DNA of 58,083 bases from assembly GCA_025359265.1 (NCBI GenBank), contig JANYHB010000035.1:1-58083 (forward strand), in the 5' to 3' direction. The translations under genes were made by a program, and so were the position numbers. Positions 43,363 through 51,719 of the stretch are shown here, one piece after another. Positions within the stretch are counted from its first letter, which is position 1. Each line of letters begins with the position of its first letter. Under the pieces are notes generated by a model. That model worked only from the letters and a program-made list of their open reading frames with translations, had not been told where the DNA came from and searched no databases. This DNA comes from Hyphomicrobiales bacterium. GTDB lineage: Bacteria; Pseudomonadota; Alphaproteobacteria; Rhizobiales; Aestuariivirgaceae.

Positions 43363-44355
43363 CTAAAGATTGCTGGCGCTAAAAGTGTCGCAGTCATTCA
43401 AGGATTGCGCGGCAATCCCCGCTTTGAACCATTTCACCCGTTGCGCTGAAGATCCGTGGGTAAAACTATCCGGCACGGCATAGCCGCGCGCCGCCTTTTG
43501 CAAATGGTCATCGCCGATTTGGCTGGCTGCATTCAGCGCTTGCTCAATGTCGCCATTATCAAGTTGAATCTTGGTGAGCGTGCCCAGTTTCTGGCCCCAG
43601 ATTCCCGCAAAGCAATCGGCTTGCAATTCCGTGCGCACCGAAAGCGCATTGGCCTGTACTTCACTGACACGGCGGCGTTGGCCATCCACCTGATCAGATA
43701 TCCCCAAAAGATTCTGCACGTGGTGGCCCACCTCATGCGCCACAACATAAGCTTGGGCGAATTCGCCCGGGGCGCCGAGTTTATTTTTCAGTTCTTGATA
43801 GAAGGCCAAGTCAATATATACTTTATGATCAGCCGGGCAATAAAATGGCCCCATTGAACTTTGGGCAGAGCCGCAAGCGGACTGATCAAAATTGCTGAAC
43901 AGCACCAACGTGGGTTTTTCATATTGCTTGCCCATGTCAGCAAAAATTTTCGTCCACACTTCATCGGTGGAATTCAAAATCTGCGCCACGAATTTTTTGC
44001 CCGGGTCGCTCGCCGCGGTGGCGCTGCCCGCCACTTTGCCAATCGGTGCAACGCCACTTTGGTTAGAGTTAATAACCTGCGTGGTTTGCGGCATGGATAT
44101 TCCGCCGCCGCCGCCATTGACAAGATTGATCAGGTCAACCCCCAAAAACATCTTCAACGCGAAATAAATCACGGCCAAAATTATGATGCCGCGAAAGCCA
44201 ATCGTGTTCAGAAGCAACGGCAGCAGCATGCCGCCCAAACCGCCGCCACCCATGCCGCCAAGCGATGAAGAGCCGCCACCCAGTGCGCCAAACCCACCGC
44301 CGCCGCCGCGATCATCCTGGATGTTGCTGCTTTCGCCTTCATTGTCGATACGCAT
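43363..44355 (-). CDS. neutral zinc metallopeptidase, YpfJ family
   Basis: This membrane-anchored protein has 330 residues from ATG 44355 (MRIDNEGESSNIQDDRG, the usual family start). A glycine-rich stretch (about 14-42) is followed by a hydrophobic helix near 50-70 and another glycine-rich linker. The catalytic domain has the zinc motif HEVGHH and the second ligand region QADCFAGIW. C-terminal GYAVPDSFTHGSSAQRVKWF is conserved. The substrate is unknown. It is divergent from nadE. Confidence 0.88.
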   Translation of the reverse strand: MRIDNEGESSNIQDDRGGGGGFGALGGGSSSLGGMGGGGLGGMLLPLLLNTIGFRGIIILAVIYFALKMFLGVDLINLVNGGGGGISMPQTTQVINSNQSGVAPIGKVAGSATAASDPGKKFVAQILNSTDEVWTKIFADMGKQYEKPTLVLFSNFDQSACGSAQSSMGPFYCPADHKVYIDLAFYQELKNKLGAPGEFAQAYVVAHEVGHHVQNLLGISDQVDGQRRRVSEVQANALSVRTELQADCFAGIWGQKLGTLTKIQLDNGDIEQALNAASQIGDDHLQKAARGYAVPDSFTHGSSAQRVKWFKAGIAAQSLNDCDTFSASNL

Positions 44356-44449
44356 GGGCACTTCCTTTGTTGCGCTAGTTTTGGCCTTTGGCGACCACTT
44401 TTGCAAGGCGGTTTTGAAAACAGTTTGAAGTCATGTAAGAGTTCATTCC

Positions 44450-46078
44450 ATGACGGACACTCTTACCATCGCTCTTGCACAGCTGAACCCGATTGTTGGT
44501 GGCATTGCCGCCAATCTGGCGAAAGCCAAGTCGGAAATTGCCAAGCTGGTGAAGGTTGATCTGGTTCTTTTCCCTGAGTTATATATCTCAGGTTATCCGC
44601 CGGAGGATTTGGTTTTACGGCCTTCTTTTGTTGCCGCGTGCAAGTTGGCTGTTGAAGAGCTGGCGCGTTCGTGCGCCCAAGGGCCCGCCGTCTTGATCGG
44701 TTTGCCATGGCGCGAGGGTGAATTGTTGTATAACGCGGTGGCGTTGTTGAATGGCGGCAAAATCGAAACCCTGCGCTTCAAACATGATCTGCCGAATTAC
44801 GGCGTGTTTGACGAAAAGCGGGTGTTTCAGCCCGGCCCCGCGCCAGGGCCAATCAATTTCAAAGGTGTCAGAATCGGTGTTCCCATCTGCGAAGATATTT
44901 GGGCTTCGGAGGTTTGCGAGACACTTCAAGAAACGGGCGCAGAGATTCTGCTGGTTCCCAATGGCTCGCCATTCGAGCGCAATAAAGATGACGTGCGTTT
45001 GAATCTCGTGGTGGCACGGGTGTCTGAAACCAATTTGCCTTTGGCTTATCTTAACCAAGTGGGAGGGCAGGATGAGCTGGTGTTTGATGGCGCGTCATTT
45101 GTATTGAATGCCGATCGCTCGCTGGCGCTGCAAATGCCGATGTTTGAAGAGGCGGTGGCCATCACGCACTGGCAAAGAACAGCGCACGGCTGCTGGCAAA
45201 TGGCCAAGGGTGTGGTTGCCAAGTTGCCAGAAAACGAGGAAGAAACATGGAAGGCCTGTGTGCTGGGCCTGCGCGATTATGTGAATAAAAATCGCTTTCC
45301 TGGTGTGGTGTTGGGGATGAGCGGTGGCATCGATAGTGCGGTGGTGGCGGCGATGGCTGTCGACGCGCTGGGCAAAGAGCGCGTTCACTGTGTGATGTTG
45401 CCTTATGCCTACACCAGCGAAGACAGTTTGGTGGACGCAGAAGAATGCGCCAAGGCGCTGGGCGTGCGTTATGATGTGGTGCCAATCAAAGAACCGGTGG
45501 AGGGTTTTCTTTCAGGTTTGAAGCCAATGTTTGCGGGCAAGAATTCTGATACCACAGAAGAAAATATCCAATCGCGATCACGCGGTGTGGTGCTGATGGC
45601 GATCTCCAACAAATTCGGCGCAATGGTTTTAACCACTGGCAACAAAAGCGAGATGAGTGTGGGCTATGCCACGCTCTATGGCGACATGAATGGCGGCTTC
45701 AACCCCATCAAGGATATTTACAAGGTTGAAGTTTACCGCTTGGCCGCCTGGCGCAACACGGTGGCCCGGGTGATCCCTGAGCGCATCATTACCAAAGCCC
45801 CCACGGCTGAGCTGCGCGAAAACCAGAAAGATCAAGATTCGCTGCCACCTTATGACGTGCTTGATGATATTCTTGAAGGCTTGGTGGAGCTTGAGCAACC
45901 CGTGGCCGAAATCGTGGCGCGTGGCCATGATATTGCGCTGGTGAAACGCATTCAGCATTTGCTCTATGTGGCGGAATACAAACGGCGACAAAGTGCCCCG
46001 GGGGTGAAGATCACGCGGAAAAATTTCGGCCGCGATAGAAGGTATCCGATTACGAACGGGTGGCGGGATAAAGATTAG
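44450..46078 (+). CDS. nadE: glutamine-dependent NAD+ synthetase
   Basis: NadE amidates nicotinic acid adenine dinucleotide to NAD+, taking ammonia from glutamine. The 542-residue two-domain enzyme has a nitrilase-type glutaminase domain with E43, K111 and C147 (VPICEDIW) and a C-terminal synthetase domain with the ATP-pyrophosphatase loop SGGIDS at 291-296. TTGNKSEMSVGYATLYGD is the conserved downstream motif. The length fits the short alphaproteobacterial type. Its stop overlaps the convergent ORF at 46075 by four bases. Confidence 0.95.
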   Translation: MTDTLTIALAQLNPIVGGIAANLAKAKSEIAKLVKVDLVLFPELYISGYPPEDLVLRPSFVAACKLAVEELARSCAQGPAVLIGLPWREGELLYNAVALLNGGKIETLRFKHDLPNYGVFDEKRVFQPGPAPGPINFKGVRIGVPICEDIWASEVCETLQETGAEILLVPNGSPFERNKDDVRLNLVVARVSETNLPLAYLNQVGGQDELVFDGASFVLNADRSLALQMPMFEEAVAITHWQRTAHGCWQMAKGVVAKLPENEEETWKACVLGLRDYVNKNRFPGVVLGMSGGIDSAVVAAMAVDALGKERVHCVMLPYAYTSEDSLVDAEECAKALGVRYDVVPIKEPVEGFLSGLKPMFAGKNSDTTEENIQSRSRGVVLMAISNKFGAMVLTTGNKSEMSVGYATLYGDMNGGFNPIKDIYKVEVYRLAAWRNTVARVIPERIITKAPTAELRENQKDQDSLPPYDVLDDILEGLVELEQPVAEIVARGHDIALVKRIQHLLYVAEYKRRQSAPGVKITRKNFGRDRRYPITNGWRDKD

Positions 46079-46716
46079 CGGCAATGCGCAATCAACCGCC
46101 GCAGAATTTCCTCGTGTTGATCGAAGTCGAATGTGTTGGGATCAACTTTAACCTTATCAAAAACATTCCAGATTACTGAAGGTTTTGCAAACAGGGGCCT
46201 GTACCGCTGAAACGGTCTCGCAAAATCAGGATGGCCATCGTCGAATGCATCTGACTTACTGCTATAACGCTGCGTAATTCCTGTGCTCTTTTCTTCCATA
46301 TGGAAGGCCGTGCACACGGAAAATTTTAGCAAGAAATCCGTTGCGGCTTCGGGTTGTCCAAAGAATTTTGCTCGCAATTGACGATCAAGTTCTGCAATCG
46401 GGATCGTGTGCTCTATGTGAACAGTTTGATGGGGCTTAGTTCCACTCCGGTGAATCGTCGTTACGAATTTTTCTGTCCTAAAAATTGCACCTCGGCAGAG
46501 CCCGTTCTTCATAGCACGATATTCTAAAGCGTCATGAATGCCGCGAATTTTTGAAGCCTTACTCCTGTCGTCAACTGAAGACATGCATTTAAAATATTTC
46601 GCAATCTTCCCTTCGATTTTACGTCGCCACCCTTCTTTGGAGAGCACTTTTCGCCAGGAGTCGAGCAGTTCGTTGCGTTCCCGTTCGAGCTCAACTGGTA
46701 TATCAGTCGTTGACAT
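46075..46716 (-). CDS. unrecognised 213-residue protein with an EHTIP (HNH-like) motif
   Basis: I do not recognise this protein. It is hydrophilic and basic at the N-terminus (SWRKVLSKEGWRRKIEGKI), with no signal or membrane segment. The only striking motif is VHIEHTIPIAEL near residue 123, which looks like the first strand and helix of an HNH/His-Me nuclease, but the remaining N and H residues cannot be placed with confidence. Composition is more AT-rich than nadE. An isolated position between nadE and a broken reductase gene, and a 411-base gene-free stretch upstream, suggest acquired DNA. A nuclease or defence role is speculation. Confidence 0.5.
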   Translation of the reverse strand: MSTTDIPVELERERNELLDSWRKVLSKEGWRRKIEGKIAKYFKCMSSVDDRSKASKIRGIHDALEYRAMKNGLCRGAIFRTEKFVTTIHRSGTKPHQTVHIEHTIPIAELDRQLRAKFFGQPEAATDFLLKFSVCTAFHMEEKSTGITQRYSSKSDAFDDGHPDFARPFQRYRPLFAKPSVIWNVFDKVKVDPNTFDFDQHEEILRRLIAHCR

Positions 46717-47127
46717 TTTGTCCGCCCTGCAAGATCAACATCGGCAACCAAATGCTTGCCTTATGTCGAAGTGAAACTATTTTAAAGCAATTCACTTGCA
46801 TAATGCAGACGAGAACGCAAACTTCATATGCCAAACCTCGTCATTTCTCACGGAAGATATGAATGCGCGAACTTTGGGAATGCGAGCCGGAATTCAGCTT
46901 TTGGAAAGTTGAATCTACGAAAGCTAGACCCCTGCCTTCGCACGGGAGACGAAACAACGGGGTGGCGAGCACCGCCCCAACACAACCCAAGATAGATTTC
47001 AATTCCTAGCCCTTCAGCAGCGGCCTATAGAGGATTTTGTTCCTGTCAGCTACTCCCCCAAGGGAGACCACCCAAACGGCGCTCCGGGCGCTTCCTAATA
47101 GGTTTAAACGCCTATCTTTGGCCGACC
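46717..47127. other. 411-base stretch without a supported gene
   Basis: No convincing ORF, tRNA or mobile-element end is seen. It contains short dyads such as ATAGG/CCTAT at 47099-47116 (just after the reductase pseudogene on its strand) and GGTG/CACC near 46961-46973. The left half is AT-rich and should hold the promoter of the unrecognised gene at 46075-46716. Confidence 0.5.
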
Positions 47128-48117
47128 CTAACAATATTGTTCCGCACTTCCCTGTTGCTCCACTGAATACCTGTTGCCATGGGCAAAGCTGGCGGGAAGG
47201 ATTTCTTCGATTGCCGCCAGGTCTGCGGCAGTTAAAACAATTTTGGATGCGGCCAGATTTTCGTCGTGATGGGCTGCCGTGCGCGTTCCTGGAATGGGGA
47301 TGATGTGATCGCCTTGCGCCAGCACCCAGGCATTGGCGAGGGCTGCGGGCGTCCAACCGCGCTTATGGGCGTAAGCCTTGAACTTATTGATATAGCCGAG
47401 GTTGGCAGGCCAATTTTCGGGTTGGAAACGCGGCATGGCTTTGCGCCATTCTGTGGATGGCATTTCTGATGGCTCAACCACCCCATCTGTAAACACGCCG
47501 CGCCCCACTGGCGAGAAGGCCACGAAAGCCGTGCCAAAGCGTTTGCAGGCTTGGATCATTCCGAGTTCTGGCAATCTTGTCCATAACGAATATTCATTTT
47601 GCACGGCACGCACATGATGGATTTTCGAAGCGCGCTCCAATGTGTGGGGGGCTATTTCAGAAAGACCGATGCCGCCGATTTTTCCTTCCTTCACGAACTG
47701 CGCCATGGTGTGCATCACCTTTTCGATGGGGATGGCGTGGTCGCGGCGGTGCACATAATAAAGATCAACATGATCCACGCCCAAGCGCGTGAGCGAGCCT
47801 TCCAGACACGTTCGCATGAAAGCTGGTGTGTTGCTTACACCACGTGGATTAGGAATGATTCCGCCCTTCGTTGCGATGGAAACCTTGCCGCGTGCTGCCG
47901 GAGAGTTTTTCAAACGTTCCCCGATTAGTTCTTCGGAAATTTAAGGGCCGTAAATGAGGGCTGTATCGATATGCGGATGGTCTTGCGCAAACACGCGGTC
48001 TAGCGCTTTATTGCTGGTTTCAGGATCTGCGGGCCCAAAGGCGCCGGCAATGCTCATGGCACCGAAGCCTATTTCATCCACCATGGGGCCGTTTTTGCCA
48101 AGTTGCCGCTGCTTCAT
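47128..48117 (-). pseudogene. aldo/keto reductase gene interrupted by one in-frame TAA
   Basis: Read from ATG 48117, the frame encodes an aldo/keto reductase of about 329 residues with a normal N-terminus (MKQRQLGKNGPMVDEIGFGA), the catalytic D and Y in HIDTALIYGP, then TAA at 47941-47943, and it resumes at once with ISEELIGERL. K (IATKGG), H (LYYVHRRDH) and the C-terminal NADPH site are intact on the far side. The single stop replaces what should be one residue (codon 59) between P and I. This is either a recent nonsense mutation or a sequence error. The remaining frame could start at TTG 47913, but would lack the active-site tyrosine. It is divergent from gltX. Confidence 0.85.
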
Positions 48118-48170
48118 TTCATCTGCTTCCCATTGTTGATTTTGCCTGTTGTAACGGCTAGCTCAATGCC

Positions 48171-49490
48171 ATGTCCACCATCGTTCGCTTCGCCCCCTCG
48201 CCCACCGGCCGTATTCATATCGGCAATGCACGCGCCGCATTGCTCAACTGGCTTTTTGCACTCAAAACGGGTGGGCAATTCATTTTGCGCTATGACGACA
48301 CAGACACAGCCCGCTCAACACAGGAATTTGCTGATGGCATTAAGACCGACGTGGCGTGGCTTGGCATCACGCCTTCGCGCGTGGAATGGCAGAGCAAGCG
48401 CTTTGGCCGCTATGATGAAGTGGCTGCGGATTTGCGGGCGCGCGGTTTCTTGTATCCGTGTTATGAAACGGCTGATGAATTGGACCGCCGCCGCAAGCGC
48501 CAGCAGGCACGGGGGCTGCCGCCGGTTTATGATCGCGCGGCCTTGAATTTGACAGCGGAAGAAAAAGCGGCATTCGAAGCCGAAGGTCGCAAACCGCATT
48601 GGCGTTTCAAGTTGGCGCAGAAGGCCGTGGAATGGACTGACCTTATTCGCGGGCCGGTGCATATCGACACGGCCACTTTGTCTGACCCGATTTTGATACG
48701 CGAAGATGGCAGTTATCTTTACACTTTGCCTTCAGTTATTGACGATATTGATTTTGGGATCACGCATGTGATCCGTGGTGAAGACCATGTGGTGAACACC
48801 GCCGCGCAAATTGAAATTTCCCGCGCTATCAGCCAAACGGTTCCGGTTTATGCCCATTATTCCATGTTGCTGGGTGCCGACGGAAAAGGCTTGTCGAAGC
48901 GAATGGGGTCGCTTTCCATCCAGTCGTTGCGTGAGGGCGGATTGGAATGCATGGCGATCGTTTCACTCACCTCGCTTGTGGGCACGTCTGACAATATTCA
49001 TCCGTGTACGGATATTAAAGAATTGGTGGATGGATTTGATCTCGGCAAGTTGGGCCGGGCGCCGGCGCGTTTTGATGAGGCTGAGCTGGCCACACTCAAT
49101 GCCAAGCTTTTGCATATGACGGCGTGGAGTGCCGTGAAAGACCGATTGGATTATGGCAATGAGGCGTTCTGGCTTGCGGTGCGTGGCAACATTGAAAAGC
49201 TTGCTGATGCAAAATTTTGGGATGATGTGATTCATCAGAATTTGAAGATGAATGTGGCCACCGAGGATATGGCTTTCATCGCCAAGGCCCGCGAGTTGTT
49301 GCCTGTTGAACCATGGGATCATACCACATGGAAGGTTTGGACAGATGCCATCAAGGCCGCCTCAGAACGCAAGGGCAAGACGCTCTTCATGCCATTGCGC
49401 CATGTTTTGACGGGCTTGGATCACGGCCCTGAGCTTGCGGCACTCTTGCCATTGATCGGCAGGCAAAAGGCGCTTGATCGGTTGAAATAG
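48171..49490 (+). CDS. gltX: glutamyl-tRNA synthetase
   Basis: This class I aminoacyl-tRNA synthetase charges tRNA-Glu. The 439-residue protein is short for GltX (about 470-490) and of the second type found beside another GltX in many alphaproteobacteria. The HIGH box is HIGN at 16-19 in APSPTGRIHIGNAR and the KMSKS box is LSKR in GADGKGLSKRMGS. DDTDTARS and VIRGEDHV are conserved. The anticodon-binding end is compact, which may change tRNA preference. The stop is immediately followed by the inverted repeats of the hicAB region. Confidence 0.92.
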   Translation: MSTIVRFAPSPTGRIHIGNARAALLNWLFALKTGGQFILRYDDTDTARSTQEFADGIKTDVAWLGITPSRVEWQSKRFGRYDEVAADLRARGFLYPCYETADELDRRRKRQQARGLPPVYDRAALNLTAEEKAAFEAEGRKPHWRFKLAQKAVEWTDLIRGPVHIDTATLSDPILIREDGSYLYTLPSVIDDIDFGITHVIRGEDHVVNTAAQIEISRAISQTVPVYAHYSMLLGADGKGLSKRMGSLSIQSLREGGLECMAIVSLTSLVGTSDNIHPCTDIKELVDGFDLGKLGRAPARFDEAELATLNAKLLHMTAWSAVKDRLDYGNEAFWLAVRGNIEKLADAKFWDDVIHQNLKMNVATEDMAFIAKARELLPVEPWDHTTWKVWTDAIKAASERKGKTLFMPLRHVLTGLDHGPELAALLPLIGRQKALDRLK

Positions 49491-49525
49491 TTGTCAACGT
49501 TTTTGTTGACAACAAACGTCAACAA
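49491..49525. promoter_or_regulatory. nested inverted repeats before hicAB
   Basis: TTGTCAAC (49491-49498) pairs with GTTGACAA (49505-49512); TTGTTGAC (49503-49510) pairs with GTCAACAA (49518-49525). Both pairs are perfect 8-bp inverted repeats sharing their centre. TTGACA at 49506-49511 could be a -35 box. This is a good candidate for the HicB operator, and the first hairpin may also end gltX transcripts. Confidence 0.55.
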
Positions 49526-49619
49526 AGGCTAAAGAAGCTAGGCAATCGGTTGCAATGGACTTCCGACAGGGGGCGAGAACCATCGCCAAAACAGGGTTTG
49601 TCGAACACTGGGAAACCTC

Positions 49620-49640
49620 GCGGCGTCGCCGCATTGTTTT
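49620..49640 (+). terminator. short GC hairpin plus T-rich run in the hicA leader
   Basis: GCGGC/GCCGC with a GTC loop (49620-49632) is followed by ATTGTTTT, 15 bases before the hicA start. It may be a weak attenuator or may hide the ribosome-binding region. Confidence 0.35.
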
Positions 49641-49654
49641 GGGGATGTATTATC

Positions 49655-49840
49655 ATGAAATATTCTGAATTCCGCCGCTGGCTGAAGAAGCAAGGGTGTA
49701 CGTTTGAGACGAGAGAAGGTGGAACGAGTCATCTCATCGTTCGTTACAAAGGAAAGGAGACATCTTTTCCGATGCACGGCAGCAAAGAGATTGGTACGGG
49801 TCTTGTTCAGACCATCAAGAAGCAGTTAGGGCTCAAATGA
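49655..49840 (+). CDS. hicA: HicA family mRNA interferase toxin
   Basis: HicA toxins are small dsRBD-fold RNases that cut mRNA when free of HicB. The 61-residue product shows the family pattern: KYSEFRRWLKKQGCTF, then GGTSHLIVRYKGK with the catalytic histidine (G-T-S-H), then TSFPMHGSKEIGTGLVQTIKKQLGL. GGGGA lies before the ATG at 49655. The stop overlaps the hicB ATG as ATGA, keeping toxin and antitoxin synthesis coupled. A leader of over 100 bases with a hairpin lies between the promoter candidate and the start. Confidence 0.9.
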   Translation: MKYSEFRRWLKKQGCTFETREGGTSHLIVRYKGKETSFPMHGSKEIGTGLVQTIKKQLGLK

Positions 49841-50265
49841 TCAGGTATCGCGTTAAACTCACACCGGATGACAATGACACGTTTCTCGTCACCGCTCCTG
49901 ATTTTCCGGAGGTGATCACGGCTGGTGATACGCGCGAGGAAGCCTTGGCAATGGCCGTGGGTGCATTTCGAGAAATGATTGCTGGGAAGATCCATTATCA
50001 AGAACCCATCCCCGCGCCCTCCAAAATCCGCGCCAAGGATGATTTCATTACCTTACCCTTGCAGACCGAAATGAAAATCCGGCTTTATGAATCCTTGCAG
50101 CAAAAGGGCGTCAAAAAGGCAGAGCTTGCGCGCCGAATGAAGCTGCACCGCCAGGAGATTGAGCGCCTGTTGGATTTCAAACAATCCACCAGCATTGGCA
50201 AGATTGAGCGAGCCTTCGCGGCGCTTGGCAAGCAGCTCAAAATTGAAGTTGCCGACGCTTCATAA
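49837..50265 (+). CDS. hicB: HicB family antitoxin with helix-turn-helix
   Basis: HicB neutralises HicA and represses its own operon. The 142-residue protein has the partial RNase H-like fold first (YRVKLTPDDNDTFLVTAPDFPEVITAGDTREEAL, about 3-50) and a C-terminal XRE/Cro-type helix-turn-helix (KKAELARRMKLHRQEIERLL, about 92-112). The DNA-binding domain would recognise the inverted repeats at 49491-49525. It is coupled to hicA by ATGA. The gene ends 18 bases before the glutathione transferase start. Confidence 0.9.
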   Translation: MIRYRVKLTPDDNDTFLVTAPDFPEVITAGDTREEALAMAVGAFREMIAGKIHYQEPIPAPSKIRAKDDFITLPLQTEMKIRLYESLQQKGVKKAELARRMKLHRQEIERLLDFKQSTSIGKIERAFAALGKQLKIEVADAS

Positions 50266-50283
50266 CTGGCGCAACATCTTCCA

Positions 50284-50919
50284 ATGATTTTGGTTGGCCA
50301 ATATGACTCGCCTTTTGTGCGGCGCGTGGCAGTGACATTGCATCACTATCACATGCCGTTCACGCGCAAGCCCTTGTCGGTGTTCAGTGACAAAAAGGCA
50401 GTGCAAGCGATCAATCCGCTGCTGCGGGTGCCGATTTTGATCTTGGAAGACGGCGAAGCACTGATTGATTCCAATGCAATTCTTGACCATCTTGATCATG
50501 TGGCGGGCCACGCCCGCGCCATGACACCACCCAATGGCACCGAACGGCGGCGTGTGTTGCAGGCCTGCGCTGTTTCAACCGGCGTATCTGATAAAGTGGT
50601 GGCGCTGTTTTTTGAGCGCACGTTTCATGAGGCGAGCCACATCAGCAAAACTCTGGATGCGCGGCTTTCATCACAAATTAAAACCTCTTTGGAGTGGTTG
50701 GAACACGCCTGCGGCACGCCTTGGTATTTTGACAACAAAATGAGCCAGGCGGATGTGACGATTGGGTGCATGTTAAGCCACTTGAAATTGCGGCTGCCAG
50801 AGTTTTTTCCAGCGGACAAATATCAAAAGCTCCATGCCTTGTCGCGCCACTGCGAAATGAAAGAAGAGTTTGATGCGGCGCGGATTAGTGCCAACGAAAC
50901 CGTGCCAAAGAAACTATAG
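50284..50919 (+). CDS. glutathione S-transferase family protein
   Basis: This is a cytosolic GST of 211 residues. The thioredoxin-like N-terminal domain shows YDSPFVRRVAVTLHHY (the S that activates glutathione in this class), cis-proline in LRVPILILEDG, and the glutathione contact LIDSNAILDHLD. The helical C-terminal domain has MSQADVTIGCMLSHL. The substrate is unknown. Its last six bases overlap the end of the convergent PhnD-like gene. Confidence 0.88.
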   Translation: MILVGQYDSPFVRRVAVTLHHYHMPFTRKPLSVFSDKKAVQAINPLLRVPILILEDGEALIDSNAILDHLDHVAGHARAMTPPNGTERRRVLQACAVSTGVSDKVVALFFERTFHEASHISKTLDARLSSQIKTSLEWLEHACGTPWYFDNKMSQADVTIGCMLSHLKLRLPEFFPADKYQKLHALSRHCEMKEEFDAARISANETVPKKL

Positions 50920-51690
50920 GCTAGCCTCCAGCTGCGGAATGACGTTATAGGCACCCGCTGGCAACACAGATATACCGCCGAGCAGCAAAGCGCTGCGCAC
51001 TTCCTTAAGTTGCCGGTCTTGAAATACCTGGCGCAAACTGTCTTGCAACTTTGAAACACTTCCGGCGCGCGTCACAAATGGCAAACATGGCACCATGGGC
51101 GAGCGCATTATTTCAACCAGTCCCACCAAATCCGCTGGTCGATATTTTTTGGCTAGTGCAACGCAAACGGCATCAATGGCGCATACATCGGCCTTTCTTT
51201 CGCGCACAGCGGCAAGTGAATTGAGGTGGCCACCAGTGATTAATGGTGGTTGAAAAAATTCACGTCCTCGCAAAAAATCCTTGAAGCACAGCTTAAGTGC
51301 CAGATTCCCCGACATTGAATCCAGCGCGTTGATCGCAGGTTTTGCCCCGCTGAATTCCGCAATCGGTTTTAAATCACGGGCAAAAATGACGCTTGAATAA
51401 TGTGCACCTTCACACCCCTCACAATCATAATGTGGCGTGGCAACATATTTTAGTAAGTCTCTGAATTCATGCGTAAATGGGTAACCACAAGTTTGGCTTA
51501 AAAGCAGCGCCCCGTCATGCCAAATAGCATCGTGTGGTTCGCCACGATGAAGAGCGCCCTCTAAACCGGCATAGTGCGCCAGGCCCGCCCATAACTCATC
51601 CGTGAACAGACGAAGTTCCGGCCAATCATACATGGGAAGCGACGCTAATATATTCAAAATCTGGCTCTTGTCGAAGCGGAGGCAAAGCAT
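50914..51690 (-). CDS. PhnD/SsuA-like substrate-binding domain protein without signal peptide
   Basis: This is a periplasmic-binding-fold protein (PhnD-like family) of about 258 residues from ATG 51690. Other starts are possible: TTG 51657 (NILASLPMYDWPE, close to the family start) or ATG 51633. The family core is LASLPMYDWPEL, then LLLSQTCGYP, VIFARDLKPIAEFSGAKPAINALDSMSGN and KADVCAIDAVCVAL. There is no signal peptide or lipobox, and no ABC transporter subunit is nearby, so it may be a cytoplasmic sensor or an orphan. It is divergent from the desaturase gene. Confidence 0.75.
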   Translation of the reverse strand: MLCLRFDKSQILNILASLPMYDWPELRLFTDELWAGLAHYAGLEGALHRGEPHDAIWHDGALLLSQTCGYPFTHEFRDLLKYVATPHYDCEGCEGAHYSSVIFARDLKPIAEFSGAKPAINALDSMSGNLALKLCFKDFLRGREFFQPPLITGGHLNSLAAVRERKADVCAIDAVCVALAKKYRPADLVGLVEIMRSPMVPCLPFVTRAGSVSKLQDSLRQVFQDRQLKEVRSALLLGGISVLPAGAYNVIPQLEASL

Positions 51691-51719
51691 ATAGATAGAA
51701 GCGGGGTTCGCAATCAACG

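Noticed and set aside
47006-47356. 116-residue minus-strand frame overlapping the reductase pseudogene
   Set aside because: It overlaps the conserved end of the reductase in another frame and continues into the gene-free region without recognisable features.
49491-49525. CRISPR-like repeat array
   Set aside because: The repeated GTCAAC/GTTGAC units are short palindromic arms without regular spacers; an operator explains them better.
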